This document shows, piece after piece, positions 11,069 to 21,190 of a DNA stretch of 32,397 nucleotides. The stretch spans positions 1-32,397 of the forward strand of contig CANCTD010000004.1 of the NCBI GenBank assembly GCA_947380945.1, written 5' to 3'. Below the pieces are notes generated by a model. The model was not told the DNA's origin, did not search any database, and was given only the letters and a program-made list of their open reading frames with translations. The position numbers and the translations under genes are program-made. Positions within the stretch are counted from its first letter, which is position 1; every line of letters begins with the position of its first letter. This DNA comes from Comamonadaceae bacterium (lineage in GTDB: Bacteria > Pseudomonadota > Gammaproteobacteria > Burkholderiales > Burkholderiaceae_C).

Positions 11069-11341
11069 TTAGTTCAAGGCGTCTTTCAAGCCTTTGCCCG
11101 GACGGAAGCGCGGCACTTTGGCGGCCTTGATCTTGATCGCAGCGCCGGTGCTGGGGTTGCGACCGGTGCGACCCTTGCGTTTGGTGACGCTGAACGAACC
11201 GAAGCCGACCAGGCTAACGGTGCCACCTTTTTTGAGCGTCTTGGTTACTGCCTCAATCAGCGAGCCCAGGGCGCGGCCGGCGGCGGCTTGCGAGATCTCG
11301 GATTTGGCGGCAATGTGTTTGATCAGTTCGGACTTGTTCAT
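11069..11341 (-). CDS. hupB: Nucleoid-associated protein HU
   Basis: [90 protein letters not shown]; start at 11341. Confidence 0.97.
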   Translation of the reverse strand: MNKSELIKHIAAKSEISQAAAGRALGSLIEAVTKTLKKGGTVSLVGFGSFSVTKRKGRTGRNPSTGAAIKIKAAKVPRFRPGKGLKDALN

Positions 11342-11431
11342 GGTTTTCTCCGTGGTAGCTTGTGGGTTCCAATCGAATCGGCTGCAAGAGCCTGGGCGCA
11401 ATTCTAGTCAGGCCCGCAGCCCCGGCCATTC

Positions 11432-11860
11432 TCAGAACACACACAGCGCCCGCAGCAGGTCTTCGCCAGTGGTGCCCCGCTTGACGGGGAGCCAGGGCGA
11501 TTCGCAGCGCGCCTCGGTCCGGGTGTCAAGCGCATCGCCCGCCTCGCAAACATTGCGCCCGCGCCCAGCCAGGCGATTGCCGCTGGCCATGGGCGCGTCG
11601 AAAAAGCTTTGTTCCCAGGAGCGCGCCTGGTATTGGTTGCAGTCGTATTGGTTCAGGGCCTTGGACGACATGGCGCCGTCCGGCGCTGCGGTACTGCGGT
11701 TGTAAATCACCCAGGTGAAAACAAAGTCGCCCTCGCGCCGCAAGGTTGTGGTATCCGCGTAAATCACCACCTGTTTGTCGGCACTGATGGTCAGCACTTC
11801 CCAGGCCGCCCAAGCTTGGGCAGCGCACAGCAGCAGGGCCGCGCTCAGCAGGTTTTTCAT
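11432..11860 (-). CDS. Secreted surface-adhesin protein E-like protein
   Basis: From internal ATG: MKNLLSAALLLCAAQAWA signal peptide, then AWEVLTISADKQVVIYADTTTLRREGDFVFTWVIYNR, similar to protein E-like domains; two Cys (DCNQY, VCEAG) and a terminal LCVF. Confidence 0.7.
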   Translation of the reverse strand: MKNLLSAALLLCAAQAWAAWEVLTISADKQVVIYADTTTLRREGDFVFTWVIYNRSTAAPDGAMSSKALNQYDCNQYQARSWEQSFFDAPMASGNRLAGRGRNVCEAGDALDTRTEARCESPWLPVKRGTTGEDLLRALCVF

Positions 11861-11885
11861 CGCGTACTGCCTTTCATAAGGGTGT

Positions 11886-12764
11886 TCAGTTTGCAGGCGC
11901 TTGCGAGATAAAGGCCAGCATTTTTTCCTCAAAATCCTGCGGGTGCTCAAAGTAGGGCAGCGCGCCCGAATCGAACACGGTGAATTGCCAGTTGGCTTGC
12001 GCCGCAAAGCGTGCTTTGCCCCGGTAGTCCACAAAATCGCCGCGCACGCCGTGGCTCATCCAGATTGGCAGCCGCAGCTGGTCGTAGACGGTGGTGATAT
12101 CGGCACTGAACATCTGCGCCGACAAAAAACACAGGGGCGCATGCTCGGCGCCTGGCTGCTGCGTGGTCCAGACGGCGTAGTCGTACATCGCCTCGTCGAT
12201 GTTGCGCGAACCCCAGGTCTTGTTCAAAAAGTAGCGGATCACGCCCGGACGTGTCAAACCCTTGAACAGCGCGCGTCCCCAGCCGGGGCCTTTCAAGACG
12301 GCCAATAACCAGCCTTGCCCGTAGGTGCTGCCCGGGCTCGCCCGCCGCAGCTTGAGGCCGCTCATTCCGGTGGGGCTGACCAGCGACAGGGTTCTGAAGA
12401 GGGCGGGATGTTCAGCCGCCGCGCGCGCCAAAAATTCACACGACAAGGACGCGGCCATGGCGTCAATGGTCTGTTCAGGATGGTGGCTGCGGATGTAGGC
12501 AGCCAGGTCCAGGATCGCGTCCGTCATGAGGCGTGGCGTGTACAAGCAGTCGGCGCGTTCGGACGCCCCGTAGCCGGGCAAGTCGATCGCGTAGACGGTG
12601 CGGTGCCGGGCCATGCGCGCAAAAACCGGCCGCACCTCGGCCGCGCTGGCTGCGGCGTTGACGCTATGCACCAATAGAAGCGGCCTGCCTTGGCCTGCGA
12701 CATAGGCGCACAGCTTGCCCGTTTTGCTCGGTATGGCCTGCAGGGTTCCGGGGAGTGCGTGCAT
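11886..12764 (-). CDS. Alpha/beta hydrolase fold protein with atypical nucleophile elbow
   Basis: RPLLLVHSVNAAASAAEVRPVF, YAIDLPGYGASERADCLYTP, nucleophile region MAASLSCEFLARAA, LSLVSPTGMSG, SHGVRGDFVDYRG. Confidence 0.85.
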   Translation of the reverse strand: MHALPGTLQAIPSKTGKLCAYVAGQGRPLLLVHSVNAAASAAEVRPVFARMARHRTVYAIDLPGYGASERADCLYTPRLMTDAILDLAAYIRSHHPEQTIDAMAASLSCEFLARAAAEHPALFRTLSLVSPTGMSGLKLRRASPGSTYGQGWLLAVLKGPGWGRALFKGLTRPGVIRYFLNKTWGSRNIDEAMYDYAVWTTQQPGAEHAPLCFLSAQMFSADITTVYDQLRLPIWMSHGVRGDFVDYRGKARFAAQANWQFTVFDSGALPYFEHPQDFEEKMLAFISQAPAN

Positions 12765-12767
12765 GGC

Positions 12768-13730
12768 TTAGCCGGCATGGGAAGGGGTGGGGTGCATGCC
12801 TTGATCATGCGCCAGATCGCCGGCCTGGGGCGCAATAAATTGCTCGACCATGCGGGCGAGCGCTTCGGGCTGGTCGTGGTGCAGCATGTGGCCTGCGTCG
12901 GGCAGGCTGACGAGCTCCACCTGGGCAATGGCTTGCAGGCGCTGATGGTAGTCATCCAGCGTGTAGCTGCCTTTCCACCAGGTGTCCAGGCTGCTGGTCT
13001 GGGCTTCGACGCACAACACCGGCATGGTCAAACGCCGGTATAGCGCCAGCACTTCTTCCAGGCGGTGCAAATGGGCGCTCACCAGCTTATGACCGGCTTG
13101 GCCCTGGATGCGCCATTGCCCCTGCGGTGTCTGTGCCGCCCAATGGCTTGCCAGCCACTGCGCTTTGTCAGCACCCAGGCGGGGATTGGTCTTCATCAGG
13201 CGGCGCGCCACACCCGCCAGCGCATCGTAGGGGTGCAAATCCAACTGCCCGCGGTGCAGCTTTTTGAGCTCGTCCATCCAGCGCGCATAGCGCTGCGGGG
13301 CTTCGTCGGGCCTGGTCTCTGCCATGCCGAAACCTTCCAAATTGACCAGACGCCGCACCCGCTCGGGCCGCACGCCGGCGTAATGCATGGCCACGTTGCC
13401 GCCCATGCTGTGACCCACCAGGTTGACTGCCTGCTGCGGCGCGTAATGGTCGAGCAAAAAATCCAGATCGGCCAGGTAGTCGGCAAACCAGAAGTTGTCC
13501 GCGCCGCCACTGTCGGTCTTGCCGTAGCCCCGCCAATCGGGCGCGATGATGAAGTGGTCCCGGGCCAGCGCATCGATCACGAACTGGTACGACGCGGCCA
13601 CATCCATCCAGCCGTGCAGCAGTACCAGCGGTGTGACACCGGCTGCGGGTGTGCCCCAGACCAGCACGTGGTAGCGCAGATTGCGAATCGCCACATATTC
13701 GCTGCGGGCGGGGCGTTTGACTTGGTACAT
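12768..13730 (-). CDS. Alpha/beta hydrolase
   Basis: VLLHGWMDVAASYQFVIDAL, APDWRGYGKTD, NLVGHSMGGNVAMHYAGVRPERV, DAGHMLHHDQPEALA. Start could be 13730 or 13739. Confidence 0.9.
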   Translation of the reverse strand: MYQVKRPARSEYVAIRNLRYHVLVWGTPAAGVTPLVLLHGWMDVAASYQFVIDALARDHFIIAPDWRGYGKTDSGGADNFWFADYLADLDFLLDHYAPQQAVNLVGHSMGGNVAMHYAGVRPERVRRLVNLEGFGMAETRPDEAPQRYARWMDELKKLHRGQLDLHPYDALAGVARRLMKTNPRLGADKAQWLASHWAAQTPQGQWRIQGQAGHKLVSAHLHRLEEVLALYRRLTMPVLCVEAQTSSLDTWWKGSYTLDDYHQRLQAIAQVELVSLPDAGHMLHHDQPEALARMVEQFIAPQAGDLAHDQGMHPTPSHAG

Positions 13731-13737
13731 TGCGGCC

Positions 13738-15513
13738 ATGATAAACAGCCAGCGCCCCCAGCCCGCTACCGCCACAAGGCCGCGCAAACGCAGTCCGGCA
13801 TTCCGCTTGCCAGCCCGCTATGCCGCTTTACGGGATGCCTTCCGCTGGGAGGTGTCCGCGGATTTCGATATGGCCGAGGTTTGTTGCGCCCGCTGGGCCC
13901 GCAGCCCGCAGGCGCGCAGGATTGCGCTTACCGAGTACGGCGTCGACGGATCCCGGCGCAGCTTCAGCTACGCGGACTTGCAGCGCGCTGCCCATCAGCT
14001 GTCCCATGTGCTGCGTGCCCATGGCGTGCTGCCGGGCGACCGCGTGGCCTTGGTGATGCCGCAGTGCTTCGCAACGGCGGTTGCCTATATCGCGGTGCTG
14101 CAAATGGGTGCGGTGGCCATGCCGCTGTCCCTGCTGTTCGGGCCGGATGCGCTGGCCTTTCGCTTGCAGGACAGCGAGGCCGTGCTGGCCTTGTGCGACC
14201 CGGCGGCTTGCGACACCCTGATGGCGGTGCGGGCGCAGGCACCGCTGTTGCGCGCGGTGCTGCCTTTGTCTGCCGCTTTGTGGGAGCACGCCAGCGCAGA
14301 GGCCGTGCCGGTGGCAATCCGGGCCACCGATCCGGCCATTCTGATTTACACCAGCGGTACCACCGGCAATCCCAAAGGCGCGTTGTTGGCGCACCGCTGC
14401 CTGATCGGCAACCTCAGCGGCTTTGTGGCCAGCCAGAACTGGTTCGGCTTTGATCCTGCGGCAGCATCGCCACAGGGCGCTGAACTGCCCGCAGGTTCCA
14501 ACGCCGTGTTCTGGAGCCCGGCTGATTGGGCCTGGACAGGCGGCCTGATGGACGCGCTGCTGCCCACGCTGTACTTTGGCCGGCACATCGTGGCCCATGC
14601 CGGACGCTTTTCTCCGCAGACGGCCTTGGAGTTGATGCAGCGCTGCCGCGTCACCCACACGTTTTTGTTTCCCACCGCGCTCAAGGCCATGATGAAGGCC
14701 TACCCCGGCAGCCCCGTGCGCCCGGTGCGCCGGGCTTTTGGCCTCAAGCTGCAGGCCATCATGAGCGCCGGTGAAGCGGTGGGCGATGCCGTGTTTGTGT
14801 ATTGCCAGAACCAGCTGGGCGTCACGGTCAACGAGATGTTCGGGCAGACCGAGGTCAATTACATCGTCGGTAACTGCGAACGCATGTACGCGGCCAAGCC
14901 CGGCAGCATGGGCCTGGCATATCCCGGGCACCGGGTTGCCGTGATTGACGATGCGGGGCATGAGTGCCCGGCCGGTGTGGTGGGTGAGGTGGCTTTGCAC
15001 CGCCGCGATGTGCACGGCGCGCCCAACCCGATTTTCTTTCTCGGTTACTGGAAAAACGAGGCTGCAACCCGCGCCAAGTTCACCGGCGACTGGTGCCGCA
15101 CCGGGGATTTGGCCACGCGCGATGGCGAGGGCTATTTGTGGTACCAGGGCCGCAGCGATGATGTTTTCAAATCCGCCGGTTACCGCATCGGCCCGGGCGA
15201 AATAGAGAACTGCCTGGTCAAGCACCCTGCCGTGGTCAACGCGGCCGTGGTTCCCAAGCCGGACCGCGCGCGCGGGGCGCTGGTCAAAGCCTATGTGGTG
15301 CGCGCGCCGGATTTCGCCCGCGCGGACCCCGCGCAACTCACCGCGGTGCTGCAAGCCCATGTCAAAGACCTGCTGGCACCCTATGAATACCCCAAGGAAA
15401 TTGAGTTTGTCGACGCGCTGCCCATGACGACCACGGGCAAGGTGCAGCGCCGCGTGCTGCGCCTGCAGGAAGAGGCGCGGGCGCAGGCGCAGGTGGAATG
15501 GGCCAAGACCTAA
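13738..15513 (+). CDS. AMP-dependent acyl-CoA synthetase (acetyl-/medium-chain type)
   Basis: AMP-binding motif LIYTSGTTGNPKGALLAHR, FGQTEVNYIVGN, GDWCRTGDLATRDGEGYLWYQGRSDDVFKSAGYRIGPGEIE, C-terminal TTTGKVQRRVLR. Exact start uncertain. Confidence 0.92.
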   Translation: MINSQRPQPATATRPRKRSPAFRLPARYAALRDAFRWEVSADFDMAEVCCARWARSPQARRIALTEYGVDGSRRSFSYADLQRAAHQLSHVLRAHGVLPGDRVALVMPQCFATAVAYIAVLQMGAVAMPLSLLFGPDALAFRLQDSEAVLALCDPAACDTLMAVRAQAPLLRAVLPLSAALWEHASAEAVPVAIRATDPAILIYTSGTTGNPKGALLAHRCLIGNLSGFVASQNWFGFDPAAASPQGAELPAGSNAVFWSPADWAWTGGLMDALLPTLYFGRHIVAHAGRFSPQTALELMQRCRVTHTFLFPTALKAMMKAYPGSPVRPVRRAFGLKLQAIMSAGEAVGDAVFVYCQNQLGVTVNEMFGQTEVNYIVGNCERMYAAKPGSMGLAYPGHRVAVIDDAGHECPAGVVGEVALHRRDVHGAPNPIFFLGYWKNEAATRAKFTGDWCRTGDLATRDGEGYLWYQGRSDDVFKSAGYRIGPGEIENCLVKHPAVVNAAVVPKPDRARGALVKAYVVRAPDFARADPAQLTAVLQAHVKDLLAPYEYPKEIEFVDALPMTTTGKVQRRVLRLQEEARAQAQVEWAKT

Positions 15514-15619
15514 TGCCTGCCCGCTCTTCACCGGCACTCCCTCACGCAGCCTGCTGCTCCAGTTGGGCAGGTTCAGCGCGGATTTGGCCGCGCGCAGCAT
15601 CCCGGCGCTGGGGGGCATA

Positions 15620-16111
15620 GTGGCCAAAAAAGCGCACGCCAGCGAAACGCCAGCCACCGCGTGCCTGCGCCAGGCGGGTGTGGTTTTTGGTGAGCATCTG
15701 TACGACTATGTGGAGCACGGCGGCGCGCAGCGCGGGGCCAGCGAGCTGGGCTGGGACCCTTTCGCGGTCGTCAAAACCCTGGTGATGCAGGACCAGGACG
15801 CCAGGCCCTTGTTGGTGCTGATGCACGGCAACTGCACGGTGTCGACCAAGAGCCTGGCTCGCCAGATCGGGGCCAAGTCGGTACAAGCCTGTACGCCCGA
15901 AGCGGCCAACCGCCACAGCGGTTATCTGGTGGGCGGCACATCCCCTTTTGCCACCCGCAAACCCATGCCGGTTTACATCGAATCGTCCATTCTGGACCTG
16001 CCACGGATTCTGATCAACGGCGGGCGGCGCGGCTATTTGATTGAAATCGAGCCCCAGGTCTGCGTCACGCTGCTGGGCGCACAATCGGTGGCGTGCGCGC
16101 AGGCGGGCTAG
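15620..16111 (+). CDS. ybaK: Cys-tRNA(Pro)/Cys-tRNA(Cys) deacylase YbaK/EbsC
   Basis: [35 protein letters not shown]...[55 protein letters not shown] start chosen by family N-terminus (ORF is open from 15563). Confidence 0.9.
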   Translation: MAKKAHASETPATACLRQAGVVFGEHLYDYVEHGGAQRGASELGWDPFAVVKTLVMQDQDARPLLVLMHGNCTVSTKSLARQIGAKSVQACTPEAANRHSGYLVGGTSPFATRKPMPVYIESSILDLPRILINGGRRGYLIEIEPQVCVTLLGAQSVACAQAG

Positions 16112-16139
16112 CCTGCCGCATCTGTCCCAGGAGATATTT

Positions 16140-16796
16140 GTGGATCCGAATGCTTTTTCCGCCGCCTTTCCCGCCACGCTGGCACCGCTGTTGGCCGCCT
16201 TGCTGGCCTATGTGATCGGTTCACTGTCCTTTGCCGTCATCGTCAGCCGCGTGATGGGCCTGCACGATCCCCGCAGCTACGGCAGCGGCAATCCGGGTGC
16301 GACCAATGTGCTGCGCTCGGGCAGCAAGCTCGCGGCTGCGCTGACGCTGCTGCTGGACGGACTCAAAGCCTATGTGCCGCTGTGGTGGGTTCAGGCCTAT
16401 GGCGCCGCCTTCGGTCTGGGCGGCGGCACATGGGCCGCCGTGGCGATGGCGGCGTTTCTGGGACATTTGTTCCCGGTGTTCTTTCGCTTCAAGGGCGGCA
16501 AGGGCGTGGCCACGGCGATAGGTGCGAGTTTCGGCATTCACCCTTTGTTAGGCGTGGCGACCGGCCTGACCTGGTTGATCATTGCGTACTTTTTCCGCTA
16601 CTCGTCGCTGGCCGCCTTGGTGGCGGCTGTGTTCACGCCGGTGTATTACCTGCTTTGCGATGGAATCGCCTGGCGCAGCGAGCCGGCGGTGGCCTTGGTT
16701 TTGGCCGCGATGGCCGCGCTGCTGCTGTGGCGGCACAGCGCCAACATCGGCCGCCTGGTGCGCGGGACCGAGCCGCGCATCGGCAGCAAAAGCTGA
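16140..16796 (+). CDS. plsY: Glycerol-3-phosphate acyltransferase PlsY
   Basis: GTG start with AGGAG upstream; [62 protein letters not shown]. Confidence 0.95.
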   Translation: MDPNAFSAAFPATLAPLLAALLAYVIGSLSFAVIVSRVMGLHDPRSYGSGNPGATNVLRSGSKLAAALTLLLDGLKAYVPLWWVQAYGAAFGLGGGTWAAVAMAAFLGHLFPVFFRFKGGKGVATAIGASFGIHPLLGVATGLTWLIIAYFFRYSSLAALVAAVFTPVYYLLCDGIAWRSEPAVALVLAAMAALLLWRHSANIGRLVRGTEPRIGSKS

Positions 16797-17282
16797 TCAG
16801 TCCCGGAAATTGTTGAAGCTGATCGGCACGTCGGTGATCTCTTTGCGCAGCAAGGCCATGGCCGCTTGCAGGTCGTCGCGTTTGGCACCGGTAACGCGCA
16901 CGCTGTCGCCCTGGATGGCGGCTTGCACCTTGAGTTTGCTGTCTTTGATCAGACGCTGGATTTTTTTACCCAGCTCGGACTCGATGCCGTTGCGCACCTT
17001 GATGACCTGCTTGACCTTGTCACCGCCCATTTTTTGCACGTCACCGGCATCCAGAAAACGCACATCCACATTGCGCTTGGTGAGTTTGTTGCGCAGCACA
17101 TCTTCGATTTGCGTGAGCTGAAATTCGGCATCACCCACCAGGGTGATCTCCTTGTCTTTGATTTCGATGCTGGCCGATGTGCCTTTGAAATCAAAGCGGG
17201 TGGTAATTTCTTTGGCGGTGTTTTCCACCCCGTTTTTCACATCAACCAGTTCGGCTTCGCAGACGGCGTCAAAAGAGGGCAT
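16797..17282 (-). CDS. yajQ: YajQ family nucleotide-binding protein
   Basis: [48 protein letters not shown]...[22 protein letters not shown]. Confidence 0.96.
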   Translation of the reverse strand: MPSFDAVCEAELVDVKNGVENTAKEITTRFDFKGTSASIEIKDKEITLVGDAEFQLTQIEDVLRNKLTKRNVDVRFLDAGDVQKMGGDKVKQVIKVRNGIESELGKKIQRLIKDSKLKVQAAIQGDSVRVTGAKRDDLQAAMALLRKEITDVPISFNNFRD

Positions 17283-17314
17283 AGCGGGCGGGCTCCATAC
17301 GGGACAATCTGCCC

Positions 17315-18364
17315 ATGTTAGTCGAACACCAGGTGCCATTGCAGGCGCTCAATACCTTCCATATCGTGGCCCGTGCGCAGCACCTGGTGCGCATCCGCAG
17401 CGAAGCCGACGTCCTGGCCGTGTTGGCCGACCCGCTGTGGCGCGGCGTCCCCCGTTTTGTTTTGGGCGGCGGCAGCAACCTGGTGCTGACCGGCGATGTG
17501 CAGCAACTGGTGCTGAAGTCCGAGATTGCTGGCTGCCGCGTGGTCGCGCAGGGGCCCAAAACCACCGTGGTGGAAGCCGGTGCCGGCGTCGATTGGCACG
17601 CCTTTGTCGCCTGGACCTTGGCGCAGGGCTTGCCGGGGCTGGAAAACCTGGCGCTGATTCCCGGTACCGTGGGTGCATCGCCGGTGCAAAACATCGGGGC
17701 CTACGGCGTGGAGTTGCAAGACCGCTTTGAGTCGCTGGACGCGATTGACCTGGAAACCGGGCGCATGTTCACGCTGAACGCCGCCCAATGCGGGTTCGGT
17801 TACCGCGATTCGGTTTTCAAACATCCCGGCTCGGCGCAGCGCATGGGCCTGCAGGGCAGGGCGATGATTCTGCGGGTGCGTTTTGCACTTCCCCGCGCCT
17901 GGAAGCCGGTGCTGGGTTATGCCGATCTGGAAAAAAAGCAGGTCCAGACCGGCATCGCCGACCCCACAGCGCAGCAGCTGTTTGACTGGGTTTGCGAGAT
18001 CCGCCGCGCCAAATTGCCCGATCCGGCCCAGATCGGCAACGCCGGCAGCTTCTTCAAAAACCCCACGGTCAGCGCCGATCAGTGCGCCGACATCATCGCC
18101 CGCGACCCCAAGGTCGTGCATTACCGGCTGCACGACGGCTCCTTCAAGCTTGCAGCCGGGTGGTTGATCGACGCCTGTGGCTGGCGCGGCAAATCCATAG
18201 GCCAGGCCGGCGTCTACGAAAAGCAGGCGTTGGTTCTGGTGAACCGGGGCCAGGGCGCCAGCGGAACTACCGGCGGCGAGGTGATGACCCTGGCGGGCGC
18301 TATCCAAACCAGCGTGTATGAGCGCTTTGGCTTGATGCTGGAGACCGAACCCGTCGTGCTCTGA
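17315..18364 (+). CDS. murB: UDP-N-acetylmuramate dehydrogenase MurB
   Basis: [79 protein letters not shown]. Confidence 0.97.
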   Translation: MLVEHQVPLQALNTFHIVARAQHLVRIRSEADVLAVLADPLWRGVPRFVLGGGSNLVLTGDVQQLVLKSEIAGCRVVAQGPKTTVVEAGAGVDWHAFVAWTLAQGLPGLENLALIPGTVGASPVQNIGAYGVELQDRFESLDAIDLETGRMFTLNAAQCGFGYRDSVFKHPGSAQRMGLQGRAMILRVRFALPRAWKPVLGYADLEKKQVQTGIADPTAQQLFDWVCEIRRAKLPDPAQIGNAGSFFKNPTVSADQCADIIARDPKVVHYRLHDGSFKLAAGWLIDACGWRGKSIGQAGVYEKQALVLVNRGQGASGTTGGEVMTLAGAIQTSVYERFGLMLETEPVVL

Positions 18365-18400
18365 ACCGTCTGCTTCATGCCGATGCAATACAGTCAGCGC

Positions 18401-19354
18401 ATGAAAAATATCCTGGTTTTGGGCGGCACCGGCTTTGTCGGTGCCCATGTGTGCGAGCAACTGGTGCGCGCGGGTTGGACGATTACGGTGCCCACGCGGC
18501 GTCGTGTCAACGCGCAGGCGATTCAACATTTGCCCGGTTTGACGGTCCTGGAGCTCGATGTCCACGACCAGGCCGCACTGACCCGCGCTGTCGCCGGCCA
18601 TACGGCGGTGGTGAATCTGGTGGCGATACTCCATGGCAGCGCGCAGGCATTCGAGCGCGCTCATGTGCAACTGGCTGAAAAACTCGCACAGGCCTGCATC
18701 GCCAACGGGGTGGCGCACCTGGTCCAGATCAGTGCCCTGGGCGCAGACCCGGCGCACCGCGAAACCGCACCCTCGCGCTATTTGCGCAGCAAAAGCGCTG
18801 CCGAGGCGGTTCTGGTGCAGGCCCTGGCGGAGCAGCCAGCCATGCGCTTGTCGGTACTGCGCCCCAGCGTGATCTTTGGGGCGAACGACAAGTTTCTGAA
18901 CGTCTTTGCCGCTTTGCAAGCGGTGTTCCCTTTCATCCCCCTGGCCGGCGCGGATGCGCGCTTTCAGCCGGTGTGGGTTTGCGATGTCGCGCAGGCCGTG
19001 GTGCGGGTGCTGGCCTTGCCGCCGGGGAATGAGCAGGTGCGCACCTGGGAGTTGGTTGGCCCGCAGGTTTTGCGCCTGCGCGAGTTGGTGCAGTTGGCCG
19101 GCGTCTTGAGCGGTGCCGGTGGCGGACGCGGCCGGCCTGTCTTCGGACTGCCGATGTGGCTGGCGCGGATCCAAGCCTTCTTGATGGAATTGGCACCGGG
19201 CGCGCCCATGATGAGCCGCGACAACCTGGACTCCATGCGGCTGGACAATGTGGCCAATGCCCATATGCCCGGTCTGGCGCAACTCGGTATCCACGCTGCG
19301 GCGCTGGAGCCCGTTGCCAGCAGCTACCTCAGGTCTGCTGCCGCGCCGCGCTGA
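18401..19354 (+). CDS. Complex I NDUFA9-like / NAD(P)-binding SDR-family protein
   Basis: [34 protein letters not shown] Rossmann motif, [52 protein letters not shown]. Confidence 0.88.
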   Translation: MKNILVLGGTGFVGAHVCEQLVRAGWTITVPTRRRVNAQAIQHLPGLTVLELDVHDQAALTRAVAGHTAVVNLVAILHGSAQAFERAHVQLAEKLAQACIANGVAHLVQISALGADPAHRETAPSRYLRSKSAAEAVLVQALAEQPAMRLSVLRPSVIFGANDKFLNVFAALQAVFPFIPLAGADARFQPVWVCDVAQAVVRVLALPPGNEQVRTWELVGPQVLRLRELVQLAGVLSGAGGGRGRPVFGLPMWLARIQAFLMELAPGAPMMSRDNLDSMRLDNVANAHMPGLAQLGIHAAALEPVASSYLRSAAAPR

Positions 19355-21176
19355 ATTGCCGGTTGATCGCCTGCTGCAGGTCGTCCGGGCGCACGGGTTT
19401 GGCCACAAAGTCGTCCGCGCCGGCTTCTAAAGCCTGTTCGCGTGCCTCGTTCATCACATCAGCGGTCAGCGCAATGATGGGCAGGCTGCGTTGCGGGCCA
19501 GGGCTGCTGCGGATGGCGCGCATGGCGTCCAGCCCGTCAAGCACCGGCATATTGATGTCCATGAGCACCAGATCAAACGCGCCCGCTGCCAGTTGATCGA
19601 GTGCCATCTGGCCGTTTTCGCACAGCGTGGGCAGGTGGCCCATTTTTTCCAGCAACAGCGCCAGCACCTTTTGGTTGATGGGATGGTCCTCCGCCACCAG
19701 CACGCGCAAGCCACTGGGCGCGCGGGCGTCGGCGGCAAAGGGCAGGGCGCTGAAGCTCGCATCGACCGCTTCAGCGGGCCGCAGCGGAATGTGCAGGGAG
19801 AAGGTGGAGCCTTGCCCGGGCGTGCTGGCGACGGTGATGTCGCCACCGAGCAGGCGCGCAAGCTCCAGCGAAATCTCCAGCCCCAGGCCTGCGCCTTCAA
19901 ATTTGCGGGCCGGACCCGCATCCAGCTGGGAGAAGCGTTGGAACAGTTTGGCAGTTTCGCTTGCGTCAATTCCCACGCCGGTGTCCTGCACACGAAAGAC
20001 CCAGGTCTGTGATGCCGCCGCTGCGTGCCGCACTTCGGGCTGCACCCGCACCGAGATGCGGCCGGTTTCAGTGAATTTGATGGCGTTGTTGACCAGGTTC
20101 AGCAGGATCTGGAGCAGGCGCGTGCCGTCGGTATACACCCAGATGCCCGCGGTGTGGCTGTGGTCGACCTGCAGCTGCAGGCCTTTGCGACCGGCAGCCG
20201 ATTGCATCATCGAATCCAGTTCGTGCAGCAACAAGTCCAGGTCCACGGCCTGCCGCGTGATGGTGACCTTGCCGGCTTCAAGCGCCGAGACGTCGAGCAC
20301 ATCATTGAGCAGCGTCAGCAAATGCGCCGCCGAATCGCCCACCGTTTTGAGGTAGTCGGACTGTTGCTGGTTCAGCGGGGTGCTGCGCAGCAGGTGCAAC
20401 ATGCCCATGATGCCGTTGAACGGGGTGCGCAGCTCATGGCTCATATTGGCCAGAAACTGGCTTTTGGCGCGGTTGGCTGCGTCGGCGGTTTTTTTGGCAT
20501 CACGCAGTTCCTGCGTGAGCTTTTCCATCGCCGCCTGTTCGTTGGTCTGGCTGTACTGGCGTCGCACCACGGCCGCCGCGCCGATCAGCAACAGCAGCAT
20601 TTGCAAGACCGTCAGCCAAATCACATAGCGGTTTTGCTTGAGCAAGTCCCAGGTCAGGGTGTCCAGGGTGCGGGACAACTCGGCATTGGCCGCCAGGCTG
20701 AGCGCCTGTACATCCGGGCCCAGGATCCGGAACTCCTGCAGCAAGGCCTCCAGGGCCTCCCGATCCGGTGGCCGGGCCCGCATCACCACGTCGGCGTGTA
20801 GGAACAGCTTGCGGATCTTCGGCATGCCCTGCACATAGGCTTCACGCCGATCCAGCAAGCGGGTGGTGGCGTTGTCCTCCAACAAAGCCAGCCGGCTGAG
20901 CAGGATGTCGTAGCGCAGGTCCAGCGCCTCCTGGTCGACCGGTGTGTTGTGGGCTACGGTGATTTCCAGCACCTGCCGAAAGCGCAGAAACTCGCGTTCA
21001 AACTGGAAACACAGGGCAGTGACCGAGTCGACTTTGCTGACGGCCGAGTTTTCGATGTTTTTGCGCTGGTTGATTTGCAAGGCCAGCATCACTGCCATAC
21101 CCAGCGCCAGCGAAAAGGCGCTGACGGCAATCCACGACAGGTAGCGCCGGTTACCAGACAGGCGCTGCGGTGTCAT
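19329..21176 (-). CDS. Hybrid sensor histidine kinase (TM - periplasmic helical domain - TM - HisKA - HATPase - REC)
   Basis: Two hydrophobic segments (about residues 14-34 and 180-203), H-box [21 protein letters not shown]-box [17 protein letters not shown]-boxes VQDTGVGID and [10 protein letters not shown]-terminal receiver [19 protein letters not shown] and FVAKPV. Confidence 0.95.
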   Translation of the reverse strand: MTPQRLSGNRRYLSWIAVSAFSLALGMAVMLALQINQRKNIENSAVSKVDSVTALCFQFEREFLRFRQVLEITVAHNTPVDQEALDLRYDILLSRLALLEDNATTRLLDRREAYVQGMPKIRKLFLHADVVMRARPPDREALEALLQEFRILGPDVQALSLAANAELSRTLDTLTWDLLKQNRYVIWLTVLQMLLLLIGAAAVVRRQYSQTNEQAAMEKLTQELRDAKKTADAANRAKSQFLANMSHELRTPFNGIMGMLHLLRSTPLNQQQSDYLKTVGDSAAHLLTLLNDVLDVSALEAGKVTITRQAVDLDLLLHELDSMMQSAAGRKGLQLQVDHSHTAGIWVYTDGTRLLQILLNLVNNAIKFTETGRISVRVQPEVRHAAAASQTWVFRVQDTGVGIDASETAKLFQRFSQLDAGPARKFEGAGLGLEISLELARLLGGDITVASTPGQGSTFSLHIPLRPAEAVDASFSALPFAADARAPSGLRVLVAEDHPINQKVLALLLEKMGHLPTLCENGQMALDQLAAGAFDLVLMDINMPVLDGLDAMRAIRSSPGPQRSLPIIALTADVMNEAREQALEAGADDFVAKPVRPDDLQQAINRQFSAARQQT

Positions 21177-21190
21177 GGCAGCTTGCGTGG

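Noticed and set aside
13828-15657. 609 aa minus-strand ORF opposite the acyl-CoA synthetase
   Set aside because: Antisense to a protein with unambiguous AMP-binding motifs; no domain features of its own.
16794-16799. TGATCA palindrome at the plsY/yajQ junction as a regulatory site
   Set aside because: Simply formed by two abutting convergent stop codons (TGA and its complement).
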